Source of the DNA: UBA7359 sp041689615 | GTDB taxonomy: Bacteria; Pseudomonadota; Gammaproteobacteria; Eutrophobiales; Eutrophobiaceae | NCBI GenBank assembly: GCA_041689615.1 | Contig: JBDNFW010000026.1 | Span: forward strand, 1 to 64,000 | Direction: 5' to 3' | DNA: 64,000 nucleotides | In this document: piece by piece, positions 53,404 through 61,733 of the stretch | Numbering within the stretch: position 1 is the first letter of the stretch | Layout: every line of letters starts with the position of its first letter | Made by a program: the position numbers and the translations under genes | The notes under the pieces: model-generated | What the model was told of the DNA's origin: nothing | Seen by the model: only the letters and a program-made list of their open reading frames with translations | The model's database searches: none

Positions 53404-54552
53404 TTATGATTTGTTGCCGTTAATTCTTTCATACTCAGAAAAGGCAAACCTATCAGTCATTCCAGCAACATAGTCTGCAATTAATCTTGCAACTTTCAAC
53501 TTATGTTCTTTTTCAAGTTCAGACTTTATCACTTTCTGTATTTCATCAGTTAATAACTCCGGCTTGTTCATATAAGCATTAAAGAGATAATCCACTGTTT
53601 TTTTCGCTCTGTCTGACATAGCATTAACTTTTTCATGACGATACATATTATCTCGTAGAAATTTTTTCAATATTTTATGCTTATCTTCTGTTTCTTCACT
53701 CATCTTAATAAGTGACTTACCACACTTTCTTACTTCATCAATACTATTCGGTTTTACATTTTCAATTAAGGCTTCACTTGTTTCAATAAGATCACTGACA
53801 ACGGCATTAATCATTCTTCTGATTATTTCATGGCGTAATTGACTATCATCTAAATCCTGCCATTTATTTTTTACGTATTCATATTGTATATTAACAATTT
53901 CACATTCACGTAGTGCTTCTATATTTAATAAACCAGCTCTTAAACCATCATCTATATCATGATTGTTATAAGCTATTTCATCGGCGATATTTGCAATCTG
54001 TGCTTCTAGTCCCGGCTTCTCATCATTAATAAAACGTTCGCCTATGTCGCCAAGCGATAAAGCATTATTTTTTGAGCAATGCTTTAATATGCCTTCTCTG
54101 GTTTCAAATGTTAAATTTAATCCGGGGAAAATAGCATAACGTTTCTCTAATAGGTCGACTATTCTCAAGGATTGGAGATTATGTTCAAAACCGCCGAATT
54201 CTTGCATACAAGCGTTTAACGCGTCCTGACCTGCATGTCCAAAAGGGGTATGGCCCAAATCATGAGCCAAACATATTGCTTCGGTTAAGTCTTCGTTGAC
54301 GTTTAATGCACGAGCAATGGTTCGGCCAATTTGCGCAACTTCAATCGAGTGCGTTAGTCGAGTACGAAACATATCGCCTTCGTGATTTACAAATACCTGG
54401 GTCTTATATTCCAGACGACGGAATGCTGAGGAATGGATAACACGATCACGATCACGTTGATATTCGTTACGATATTTGGAACCATCGTCCTGATGCACTC
54501 GCCCTTTTGAATTATCGGAGTGTGCAGCGTAAATCGCTAATTCATTTGTCAT
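53404..54552 (-). CDS. dgt: dNTP triphosphohydrolase (Dgt-like)
   Basis: A 382-residue HD-domain hydrolase that cleaves dNTPs to nucleoside and triphosphate. The metal site is readable as THSIEVAQI (H) and LAHDLGHTPFGHAG (HD), followed by EIAYNNHDIDDG. Length is that of the dGTPase-like family rather than E. coli Dgt (505). It lies between aroB and the DamX-like gene, an insertion relative to the Pseudomonas order. Start ATG follows GGATTTCAGGTTAG, where an AAGGA about 13 bp upstream may serve as the ribosome-binding site. Confidence 0.93.
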   Translation of the reverse strand: MTNELAIYAAHSDNSKGRVHQDDGSKYRNEYQRDRDRVIHSSAFRRLEYKTQVFVNHEGDMFRTRLTHSIEVAQIGRTIARALNVNEDLTEAICLAHDLGHTPFGHAGQDALNACMQEFGGFEHNLQSLRIVDLLEKRYAIFPGLNLTFETREGILKHCSKNNALSLGDIGERFINDEKPGLEAQIANIADEIAYNNHDIDDGLRAGLLNIEALRECEIVNIQYEYVKNKWQDLDDSQLRHEIIRRMINAVVSDLIETSEALIENVKPNSIDEVRKCGKSLIKMSEETEDKHKILKKFLRDNMYRHEKVNAMSDRAKKTVDYLFNAYMNKPELLTDEIQKVIKSELEKEHKLKVARLIADYVAGMTDRFAFSEYERINGNKS

Positions 54553-54853
54553 CTAACCTGAAATCCTTAGTTGGACTCGTTTAAGTGTGCGTTTTTCAGG
54601 TTCAGTTGCGCCGACTAGAAAATCGCACATAGTTATCTCCATGGAAGGAGTGTATGTCGCGAGAGGACAGGAGTCCGAAGCGACCATTCTACGTAAGGTT
54701 TTCGCCGTCAAGCAAATGAGCCTGAAAAACGTGCAATCAAGCGAGTAGGTAAACTCCTTTGAAATACAAAGTCTAAACTTACTATAAACTGCTATTTTAA
54801 AACACATGGTCATAATTCATAGCCGGTCAACTAAGGAATTCAGGTTTAATCTC
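54553..54853. other. Intergenic region with a long inverted repeat
   Basis: About 300 bp between aroB and dgt. Arms 54587-54600 (GTGCGTTTTTCAGG) and 54721-54734 (CCTGAAAAACGTGC) are inverted and match at 12 of 14 positions around about 120 bp. It probably forms the dgt 5' leader. An 86-codon open frame covers it but looks spurious. Confidence 0.5.
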
Positions 54854-55933
54854 TCAGTTTAGAAAGTGATTAATCGTTTCCTTTAATGCTTGTTCGGTAT
54901 AGTCAGCGCTAATAATCGCTTCACCAATATCATTTAATAGAATTAAGTATAAAACCCCGTCTCGAGATTTTTTATCTACTTTCATATTCTCAAGCATTTG
55001 TTCCAGTTTTACATCTTTATGAATCTGCGTTGGTAAATTTGTTCTTTCCAGAATTGAACGAATTCTATCTACTTTTTCTTGTTCTAATAAACCGAGACGC
55101 ATTGATAAATCTGCTGCCATTAACATGCCACAACCGACAGCTTCACCATGCAACCATTCTTTATAATGGAGCGCAGTTTCTATAGCATGACCGAAAGTAT
55201 GCCCCAGATTTAGTATCGCTCTAATTCCAGATTCTCTTTCATCTTCTGCAACAACTTCAGCTTTGTTGATACATGAACGTTCGATGGTATATTCCAATGC
55301 TTCGTCATCACGCGCCATGATTGACTCAATATTTTCTTCAAGCCAGTCATAAAATTCCTTGTCTCGTATAATTCCGTACTTAATTACTTCCGCTAATCCT
55401 GCTGAGAATTCTCTATCTGGTAACGTTGACAAGGTTTCTGTATCGGCAAATACGGCACAGGGTTGATGAAATGCGCCGATCATATTTTTTCCTAAAACAT
55501 GATTAACAGCTGTTTTACCACCAACAGAAGAATCAACTTGCGCAAGTAACGTTGTTGGGATTTGGATGAACTTTACCCCTCGTTGATAACATGCAGCAAC
55601 GAAACCGGTTAAATCACCGATCACACCACCGCCTAACGCAATTAATATACAGGTGCGACTATATTTCTTTTGCATTAGCCTGCTGATTATTTGATTGAAA
55701 CTATCCAGCGACTTATAGGTTTCTCCATCGGGCAATATCAATGTATCGTAATCAACATTAGCTAGTTTTTTTTCAAGTAACTCTAGATATAAAGGCGCTA
55801 CTGTTTTGTTCGTAACAATTAATACCTGATTGCTAGTTAAATGCTTTTTAAATAACGCTTGGTCAGACAGAATGGATTTCCCAATATATATTGGATAACT
55901 CCGTTCAGCTAAATTTACTTCAATCGTTTTCAT
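54854..55933 (-). CDS. aroB: 3-Dehydroquinate synthase
   Basis: About 359 residues; NAD- and zinc-dependent enzyme forming 3-dehydroquinate from DAHP. Characteristic segments are LALGGGVIGDLTGFVAACYQRG and PTTLLAQVDSSVGGKTAVNHVLGKNMIGAFHQP, and zinc ligands include the His in NLGHTFGHAIE and WLHGEAVG. ATG 55933 is preferred over a TTG three codons before. It overlaps the aroK 3' end by 14 bp (55920-55933), giving the usual coupled aroK-aroB unit of the shikimate pathway. Confidence 0.97.
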   Translation of the reverse strand: MKTIEVNLAERSYPIYIGKSILSDQALFKKHLTSNQVLIVTNKTVAPLYLELLEKKLANVDYDTLILPDGETYKSLDSFNQIISRLMQKKYSRTCILIALGGGVIGDLTGFVAACYQRGVKFIQIPTTLLAQVDSSVGGKTAVNHVLGKNMIGAFHQPCAVFADTETLSTLPDREFSAGLAEVIKYGIIRDKEFYDWLEENIESIMARDDEALEYTIERSCINKAEVVAEDERESGIRAILNLGHTFGHAIETALHYKEWLHGEAVGCGMLMAADLSMRLGLLEQEKVDRIRSILERTNLPTQIHKDVKLEQMLENMKVDKKSRDGVLYLILLNDIGEAIISADYTEQALKETINHFLN

Positions 55934-56447
55934 GATGTTCAATCAATTTTAATATTTTGTCAGTTATCTGTTTGATGCTTAGATCATGTGTATCGATAAC
56001 TTTATTTGCCATCGAAATATAAATAGGTTCTCTTTCATCCAGTATATTTTTTATTTTATTTAATCGACCTTCAGTTTGAAGTAACGGTCGTCGCTTATCA
56101 TCCGCTGTTCTATTAAATAATTTTTCAGCTGTCGATTTCAGATAAATAATATATCCATTATCTGTTAGCGCTTTTCTATTATTCGGGTCTAAAACTGAAC
56201 CGCCGCCTGTTGATAATACTATATTTTTTAATGTAACTAATTCAGAAATCACTTGTGATTCACGTTTGCGAAAACCTTCCTCACCTTCTAATTCAAATAT
56301 TAATGGGATATTTACGCCTGTACGTTGCTCGATTTCGTTATCAGAATCATAGAACTTATTAGATAATTTCTTTGCTAACTGCCTACCGATTGTAGTCTTC
56401 CCCGCACCCATCGGACCTACAAGAAAAATGTTATCAGATTTAACCAC
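55920..56447 (-). CDS. aroK: Shikimate kinase
   Basis: 175 residues, P-loop kinase phosphorylating shikimate. Walker A GPMGAGKTTIGRQLAK (about 11-26), shikimate-binding DSDNEIEQRTG, the GGGSV loop and the lid segment RTADDKRRPLLQ. First gene of aroKB. A strong terminator (56518-56552) lies between it and pilQ, so its promoter should be in the 70 bp upstream of its ATG. Confidence 0.97.
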   Translation of the reverse strand: MVKSDNIFLVGPMGAGKTTIGRQLAKKLSNKFYDSDNEIEQRTGVNIPLIFELEGEEGFRKRESQVISELVTLKNIVLSTGGGSVLDPNNRKALTDNGYIIYLKSTAEKLFNRTADDKRRPLLQTEGRLNKIKNILDEREPIYISMANKVIDTHDLSIKQITDKILKLIEHHEND

Positions 56448-56517
56448 TGTTATTAATAATACGTTTTTAAATTACAAATAGAATAGCTTAAGTAATCAAA
56501 AATTTCGTTATATAAAT

Positions 56518-56552
56518 AAAAAAGGGGTGTGACCAAATGGGCACATCCCTTA
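56518..56552 (-). terminator. Rho-independent terminator of the pilMNOPQ operon
   Basis: On the minus strand AAGGGATGTG...CACACCCCTT forms a 10-bp stem (one wobble) with inner CC/GG pairs, followed by TTTTTTATTT. It is 25 bp after the pilQ stop and separates the pilus operon from aroKB. Confidence 0.85.
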
Positions 56553-56576
56553 AGTTTAATGCGTGTTTTATTATTA

Positions 56577-58673
56577 TTAGATGGTAAGACTGTCTTTCAA
56601 AATCTTCGGCGTAATGAAAATCAACAATTCACTTTTCGTTGCATCTGTAGCAGTACGCTTAAATAGAAAACCAACATATGGAAGATCTCCAAAAAATGGT
56701 GTTCTATCAATGGATTTTCTATCAGAAGAAGTATATACCCCACCCAAAACAACGGTTTCACCATTTTGCACTAATACTTGAGTAGACACATTACGAGTAT
56801 TAATAGCTGGTGTTCCATTTACAACTGTAGAACTAACAGTATCTTGATTAACTTCTAAATCCATAATGATTCGATCATCGGGCGTGATTTGAGGAGTAAC
56901 TCGTAGACTTAATACTGCATCTTGAAATGATACGCTAGTAGCACCACTTGATGACGCTTCCTGATAAGGTATTTGCACGCCTGACTCAATTACAGCTTCA
57001 TGCTGATTAGATGTAATCACTCGGGGACTTGCAATATCTTCTCCACGACCTTCCGCTATTAATGCTGATAACTCAAGTTGCAATAAGAAGGAACCTACTT
57101 TACCAACGGCTAATGCCAATGCTGATGCATCACCAGGTAGCGCTGGTAAATCAACAAGATAATTTTCTAAACCACCATTGTTAAATGATGTTGGGGCACC
57201 AAAATCCACATTACCCGCTTGGCCGCCACCAATTAAGACCTGAGGGTTTTCCGGATTATCACCAATCGTAGTACGAGTTTCAGCTGATTGTTTTGTATTT
57301 TTACTATAACCAAAACGCACACCGATATCCTTGGCAAAAGATTCATCCGCATTAACAATGCGCGATTCAATTAATACCTGACGAATTGCCACATCTAGTT
57401 CAGAAATTAAACCTCTAACCGCCTCAAGACTACTCGATATATCCTGAATAATAAGCGTATTTGTTCGTTCATCGATTGAAACATTTCCACGTTCTGAAAG
57501 TAAATTATTTTCATCCGCCTGTATCAAGGCCATTAAATCACCGGCGGCAGCATAATTTATCTGTATGAATTCAGTACGTAATGGTGCCAACTCTTCAACT
57601 TGGCGGCTTGCTTCAAGTTCAAGTCGCTCACGTGCTGCAAGTTCTTCTGAAGGCGCAACCATAATCACATTACCGCTTTGTCGCATACCTAAACCACGTG
57701 ACTTAAGAATTATATCAAGCGCTTGATCCCATGGTACGTTCTTTAAGCGTAAGGTCACATTACCACTAACAGCATCACTGGTTACCATATTTAAGCCTGT
57801 GAAATCTGCTATTAATTGTAATATAGCTCTTACTTCAATATTTTGGAAATTCAGCGATAGTCGCTCACCTGTATAACCAAATTTATCCTTTTTCTGCTCT
57901 TCCTTTTCTTCTTTAGTTATCGGCTTGAATTCAATCACATATTGATCTTCAGACTGATATGCCAAATGATCATAATCATCATTCACAGCACTAATAGTCA
58001 TTCTGACATTATTACCAGCTGCGACTGTATCTATTTCTTTTACTGGAGTAGCAAAATCAATCACATCCAGTTTTCTGTCAAGATTAGAAGGTAATTGTGC
58101 GCCAAGAAAATTTATCACGACTTTTCCACCTTCAAGACCCATATCTACTGGTATTGAAGGATCGGACAACTTAACAATAATTCTTCCTTCTCCATTATCG
58201 CCTCTACGAAAATCTATATCTTCAATACTTCCTGCTGATGAAACATACGATGATGCAGTTGCTCCAACTGAATCAGCTGAGACGCCACCATCTAAATTTA
58301 ATATTACTGAATTACCCTCTACGTCCATTGTATATGAAACTGCTCGTGTTAAATTAATGACGACTCGAGTGCGACCCGCTGCTTCAACAGCACTCAAACT
58401 ATTCGCCATACCTATTCCAATAGTTTGAGATTTGTCAGATAAATTTAGCGATGTGTTAGGGAAGTCAATTGCAATTCTTGCCGGGTTATCTATAGTAAAA
58501 TTTAGTGGGTCAGCAGGCAATGCTTCCGACAACATCAGTTTGATTTGTACTCGCTCACCAGGTAAAGATGCAAAACTGACATTATCCAGTGAAACAGCGT
58601 AAACAGTTCCGCTAAGCAAACTGAGGGCTGCAAGCAATATTATGTGTGTTAAATTTTCTAATTTGATCTTCAT
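56577..58673 (-). CDS. pilQ: Type IV pilus secretin PilQ
   Basis: About 698 residues, outer-membrane secretin through which the pilus passes. Signal peptide (about 1-28); two AMIN domains (about 30-220); secretin N domains (from about 275: LSLNFQNIEVRAILQLIADFTGLN); secretin barrel from about 470 (VLIESRIVNADESFAKDIGVRFG, ending QNGETVVLGGVYTSSDR and LLIFITPKIL). The longer ORF adds 15 residues; ATG 58673 with AAGG upstream gives the proper signal peptide. Last gene of the operon. Confidence 0.96.
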   Translation of the reverse strand: MKIKLENLTHIILLAALSLLSGTVYAVSLDNVSFASLPGERVQIKLMLSEALPADPLNFTIDNPARIAIDFPNTSLNLSDKSQTIGIGMANSLSAVEAAGRTRVVINLTRAVSYTMDVEGNSVILNLDGGVSADSVGATASSYVSSAGSIEDIDFRRGDNGEGRIIVKLSDPSIPVDMGLEGGKVVINFLGAQLPSNLDRKLDVIDFATPVKEIDTVAAGNNVRMTISAVNDDYDHLAYQSEDQYVIEFKPITKEEKEEQKKDKFGYTGERLSLNFQNIEVRAILQLIADFTGLNMVTSDAVSGNVTLRLKNVPWDQALDIILKSRGLGMRQSGNVIMVAPSEELAARERLELEASRQVEELAPLRTEFIQINYAAAGDLMALIQADENNLLSERGNVSIDERTNTLIIQDISSSLEAVRGLISELDVAIRQVLIESRIVNADESFAKDIGVRFGYSKNTKQSAETRTTIGDNPENPQVLIGGGQAGNVDFGAPTSFNNGGLENYLVDLPALPGDASALALAVGKVGSFLLQLELSALIAEGRGEDIASPRVITSNQHEAVIESGVQIPYQEASSSGATSVSFQDAVLSLRVTPQITPDDRIIMDLEVNQDTVSSTVVNGTPAINTRNVSTQVLVQNGETVVLGGVYTSSDRKSIDRTPFFGDLPYVGFLFKRTATDATKSELLIFITPKILKDSLTI

Positions 58674-58740
58674 GGTTTCATAACCTTTGAAATTAAATTT
58701 AAATCTTCTGGTAAGCATTTTTAAATACCTCGTAATCAGA

Positions 58741-59316
58741 TTACTCTTCTAACAGAGCAAGTGCTGCTTCCCGTTCTTCCCACCGACCATTGCTATCTTG
58801 AACAATTTCTCTGAGGTCAATTCCATCTTCGTTAATATTGACAATTTTTCCGACATTAGCACCAAGATAATTACCTACCTGTACACGATGCACGACTCCA
58901 GTAGGATCAAGAACAATCGCCCAATTATTATTTTCATCATCGATAGTCCCAACCATACGCAGGCTATCAAGTTCAAACTGTTCAAGCTCTTCACGATTTC
59001 GGTTTCTAATTTCGCGTTCCATCTCCTCTGTTAAACCATCATCTACAATTGATTCATCAGTTAGTTCCGGCTTATTAACGACATAAAATAACTTGAATGG
59101 ATTACGTGCATTTTGAGATCCAGACTGATAAGCATATGCTTCATAAGGTTTGATTTCAGGCAAAGGCTCTATACGGCCACCGGCTCTTGCCATAATTTCT
59201 GAAACCTGACTTTCAAGGTCGCTAATATCGGTCGATACGCAACCCGAAAGAAAACTGATCACCGATAAGCAAATAAGGGTTTTAATGAATCTATTTATAT
59301 GAATATAAGATTTCAT
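58741..59316 (-). CDS. pilP: Type IV pilus alignment lipoprotein PilP
   Basis: About 191 residues. ATG 59316 gives a lipoprotein signal ending FLSGC; an upstream in-frame start adds 13 residues inside pilO. PilP links the inner-membrane PilN/PilO pair to the secretin. The C-terminal homology domain is about 95-185 (LRMVGTIDDENNNWAIVLDPTGVVHRVQVGNYLG). The stop of pilO lies 2 bp before the start codon. Confidence 0.94.
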   Translation of the reverse strand: MKSYIHINRFIKTLICLSVISFLSGCVSTDISDLESQVSEIMARAGGRIEPLPEIKPYEAYAYQSGSQNARNPFKLFYVVNKPELTDESIVDDGLTEEMEREIRNRNREELEQFELDSLRMVGTIDDENNNWAIVLDPTGVVHRVQVGNYLGANVGKIVNINEDGIDLREIVQDSNGRWEEREAALALLEE

Positions 59317-59317
59317 T

Positions 59318-59920
59318 TTAATTCTCTTCTTCCAAAGCACGATAAGTTTTTGCAACAGCTGTCATTTGCAATTGCGGTGTATCATCACCCTTTTCTGCTT
59401 TTAAAGGAGTAATATTGATATCATGCGTAGTAACAATTCTAGGTAAAGCAGCTATACCACTCACAAATTCGCCAAACTGATGATAATTACCAACAACAGA
59501 AATGCTTATCGGTAATTCGGCATAAAATTCTTTGGGACTCTCACCCTTAGGTTGGAACAATTTAAACTCCAGTCCTGAAGCCAAACCAGTTTGCGAAATA
59601 TCTATTAATAAACCGGCAACTTCCGTCTTATTAGGCAACTGCTTTACCATGTCACCAAAAGATTGTTTCATTTCTTTCATTTGTTCTTTAAGTGCATTTA
59701 AATTTGCCGCTTTTTTTTGTCTCGTATCTAGAATTTCTATTTGTTCTTTTTCTTTTTTCTCCAGCGCAGCTAACGATTCGCGCTGCTTGATTACATCAAA
59801 TTTCCAGCCTGCAAAAAGTATTGCGGCAAAAACGACAACGAAAACAATTGCTTTTACTGGAGCAGGCCAAACACCTGGATTATTAGGATCCAGATTATTC
59901 AGGTCATCAATAAAACTCAT
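59318..59920 (-). CDS. pilO: Type IV pilus alignment protein PilO
   Basis: 200 residues: one TM helix (about 24-42), a coiled coil (about 48-90) and a periplasmic ferredoxin-like domain (PNKTEVAGLLIDISQTGLASGLEFKLFQP). Heterodimerises with PilN. The ATG overlaps pilN by 4 bp and the stop lies 2 bp before pilP, as expected for the operon. Confidence 0.96.
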   Translation of the reverse strand: MSFIDDLNNLDPNNPGVWPAPVKAIVFVVVFAAILFAGWKFDVIKQRESLAALEKKEKEQIEILDTRQKKAANLNALKEQMKEMKQSFGDMVKQLPNKTEVAGLLIDISQTGLASGLEFKLFQPKGESPKEFYAELPISISVVGNYHQFGEFVSGIAALPRIVTTHDINITPLKAEKGDDTPQLQMTAVAKTYRALEEEN

Positions 59921-60483
59921 GCGTCACTCTCCTCAGCCTTTGGAATCACTTGTGAGAAAGTTAACGTAAAACTGTTTACAGGCTTATCACCGCCAGCTTT
60001 AGATTCCTTTATAACTTTCAGATCAGGATTGGCCAGCCACTTAGAGTTTTCAAGTTGCCTCATGAATGAAGAGACACGGGCATTAGATTGAGCCAGACCA
60101 TCAATTGTTATATTTGCCCCTTTCTGTGAAATATTGGTTATTGTCATACCCTCAGGCAAACTTGCTATCAGCTCATCAAAAAATCTAACGATTAACGGTC
60201 TATTACCCTGTAATTGCTCAATTGCACGCATACGCGATAACAATCTCTCTTTTTCTTTTTCAAGAGCTTCTATTTCTTCAATTTTTTTATCTACAATCGC
60301 AATATTTTCTTCTACATGGGCAATGCGTGAGTTTTCAACATCAATTAACTGAACATAATAATAATGAACAGCACCCCATGCTGCCAAACCCAAGATAGCC
60401 ACAATACCGAGCATGGTGACAAACTGTGTTTGTAACTCTTTTCGTTTTTCTTCGCGCCACGGAAGTAAGTTAATTCTTGACAT
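59917..60483 (-). CDS. pilN: Type IV pilus assembly protein PilN
   Basis: 188 residues. The cytoplasmic tail MSRINLLPWREEKRK at the start is the PilM-binding motif INLLP. A TM helix follows (about 22-42), then a coiled coil and a periplasmic domain. ATG 60483 overlaps the pilM stop as TAATG; the longer open frame would begin inside pilM and is not used. Forms the inner-membrane platform with PilO. Confidence 0.96.
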   Translation of the reverse strand: MSRINLLPWREEKRKELQTQFVTMLGIVAILGLAAWGAVHYYYVQLIDVENSRIAHVEENIAIVDKKIEEIEALEKEKERLLSRMRAIEQLQGNRPLIVRFFDELIASLPEGMTITNISQKGANITIDGLAQSNARVSSFMRQLENSKWLANPDLKVIKESKAGGDKPVNSFTLTFSQVIPKAEESDA

Positions 60484-61544
60484 TAACCTTCTCCCCTTAA
60501 AGCAAGACCACAAGCAATCATCATTGCTGGCGCATCATTTGTTAGATTATTTGTAGGAATTTTTGAGGCTATGGCCATATTTGCAAATGGATTAGCAATT
60601 ATCGTTTTAACTCCTAACTTATTTTCAACTAATTCCGCAATGCCTGGTATTGATGAGCAACCGCCTGCAAGTACGAGCACATCAATATCGCTAATTTGAC
60701 TTGATGCATAAAAGAATTGAAGAGCTCGTCCGATCTGTGATGCCATGTTTTCTTTAAATGGCTCTAATACCTCTGGCCCATAGTTATCAGGTAAACCACC
60801 TTGTCGCTTGGCTAAACCCGCCTCTTCATAAGATAAACCATATCGGCGTTGTATATCCTCAGTTAATTGAGCACCACCAAATGATTCTTCCCGTGAATAT
60901 AAAGTTTTCATGTTTTCCAATACGCTAAACGTAGTTATGGCAGAGCCAACGTCAGCAACAGCAATAGCATCAGTCGATGTTCCGGCAGGAAAATCTTTAC
61001 TCATTAAATTAATTGTATTTTCAATGGCAAAAGCTTCGATATCGACAACTTTAGCAGTTAAACCACCAAGCTCTATAGAAGCCACAACGTTATCAACTAT
61101 TTCGCTACGCGATGCAGCAAGCAAAACATCAACTCTATCTGATCCATCTTGAGATTCACTAATCACTTCAAAGTCCATTGCGACTTCTTCTAAGGGGAAA
61201 GGAATATATTGATCAGCTTCAATTTGTATCTGACTTTCCATTTCATCGTCAGATAATCCTGATGGCATACTAATTACTTTAGTAATAACAGAAGAACCGG
61301 CAACACATACTGCAGCATTCTTAGTACGCGTCCCAGCCTTCTTAACAGCTCGCGCAACAGCCTCGCCGACTGCTTCAATATCGTTTATAATCTTATCTGA
61401 GACTGAATTAGGTGGAAGAGCCTCAACAGAGTAACTTTCCACACGATACTTACTACCGCTGCGGCTAAGTTCAAGCAACTTTATTGCAGTTGCGCTGATA
61501 TCAACACCTAATATTGGGGCGGACTTTTTCTTAAACGAAAACAC
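60483..61544 (-). CDS. pilM: Type IV pilus actin-like ATPase PilM
   Basis: 353 residues, actin/FtsA-like fold. Phosphate-1 loop LGVDISATAIKLLELSR (13-29), middle AVADVGSAITTFSVLE and the adenosine motif DVLVLAGGCSSIPGIAELVENKLG. Binds PilN on the cytoplasmic side. First gene of pilMNOPQ; divergent from ponA, with 189 bp between them. Confidence 0.97.
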   Translation of the reverse strand: MFSFKKKSAPILGVDISATAIKLLELSRSGSKYRVESYSVEALPPNSVSDKIINDIEAVGEAVARAVKKAGTRTKNAAVCVAGSSVITKVISMPSGLSDDEMESQIQIEADQYIPFPLEEVAMDFEVISESQDGSDRVDVLLAASRSEIVDNVVASIELGGLTAKVVDIEAFAIENTINLMSKDFPAGTSTDAIAVADVGSAITTFSVLENMKTLYSREESFGGAQLTEDIQRRYGLSYEEAGLAKRQGGLPDNYGPEVLEPFKENMASQIGRALQFFYASSQISDIDVLVLAGGCSSIPGIAELVENKLGVKTIIANPFANMAIASKIPTNNLTNDAPAMMIACGLALRGEG

Positions 61545-61733
61545 TATTTTTTCCTTTTGAAGTCATTAGTTATGCGCCATATGTATAAAGAACATTAACT
61601 TACTTTGGCTACTATAGCCAAGTGAAAATTAAAAAACAATCAGTTTTTAGTGTTTTTTAATGTAATGCCTTAAGTTTTACAATTTTGTTAAAAAATAGAA
61701 CATATAGAGTAATTGGGATACTATCTACACAAC
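61545..61733. promoter_or_regulatory. Divergent promoter region of pilM and ponA
   Basis: 189 bp, AT-rich, between the divergent start codons. Conserved gene order in Pseudomonas has the same divergent promoters here. Boxes on both strands are plausible but no pair stands out. Confidence 0.45.

Noticed and set aside
54553..54813. 86-codon ORF just before dgt, ending TAG-ATG
   Set aside because: No recognisable family, no ribosome-binding site at its start, and unusual composition; more likely the dgt leader.
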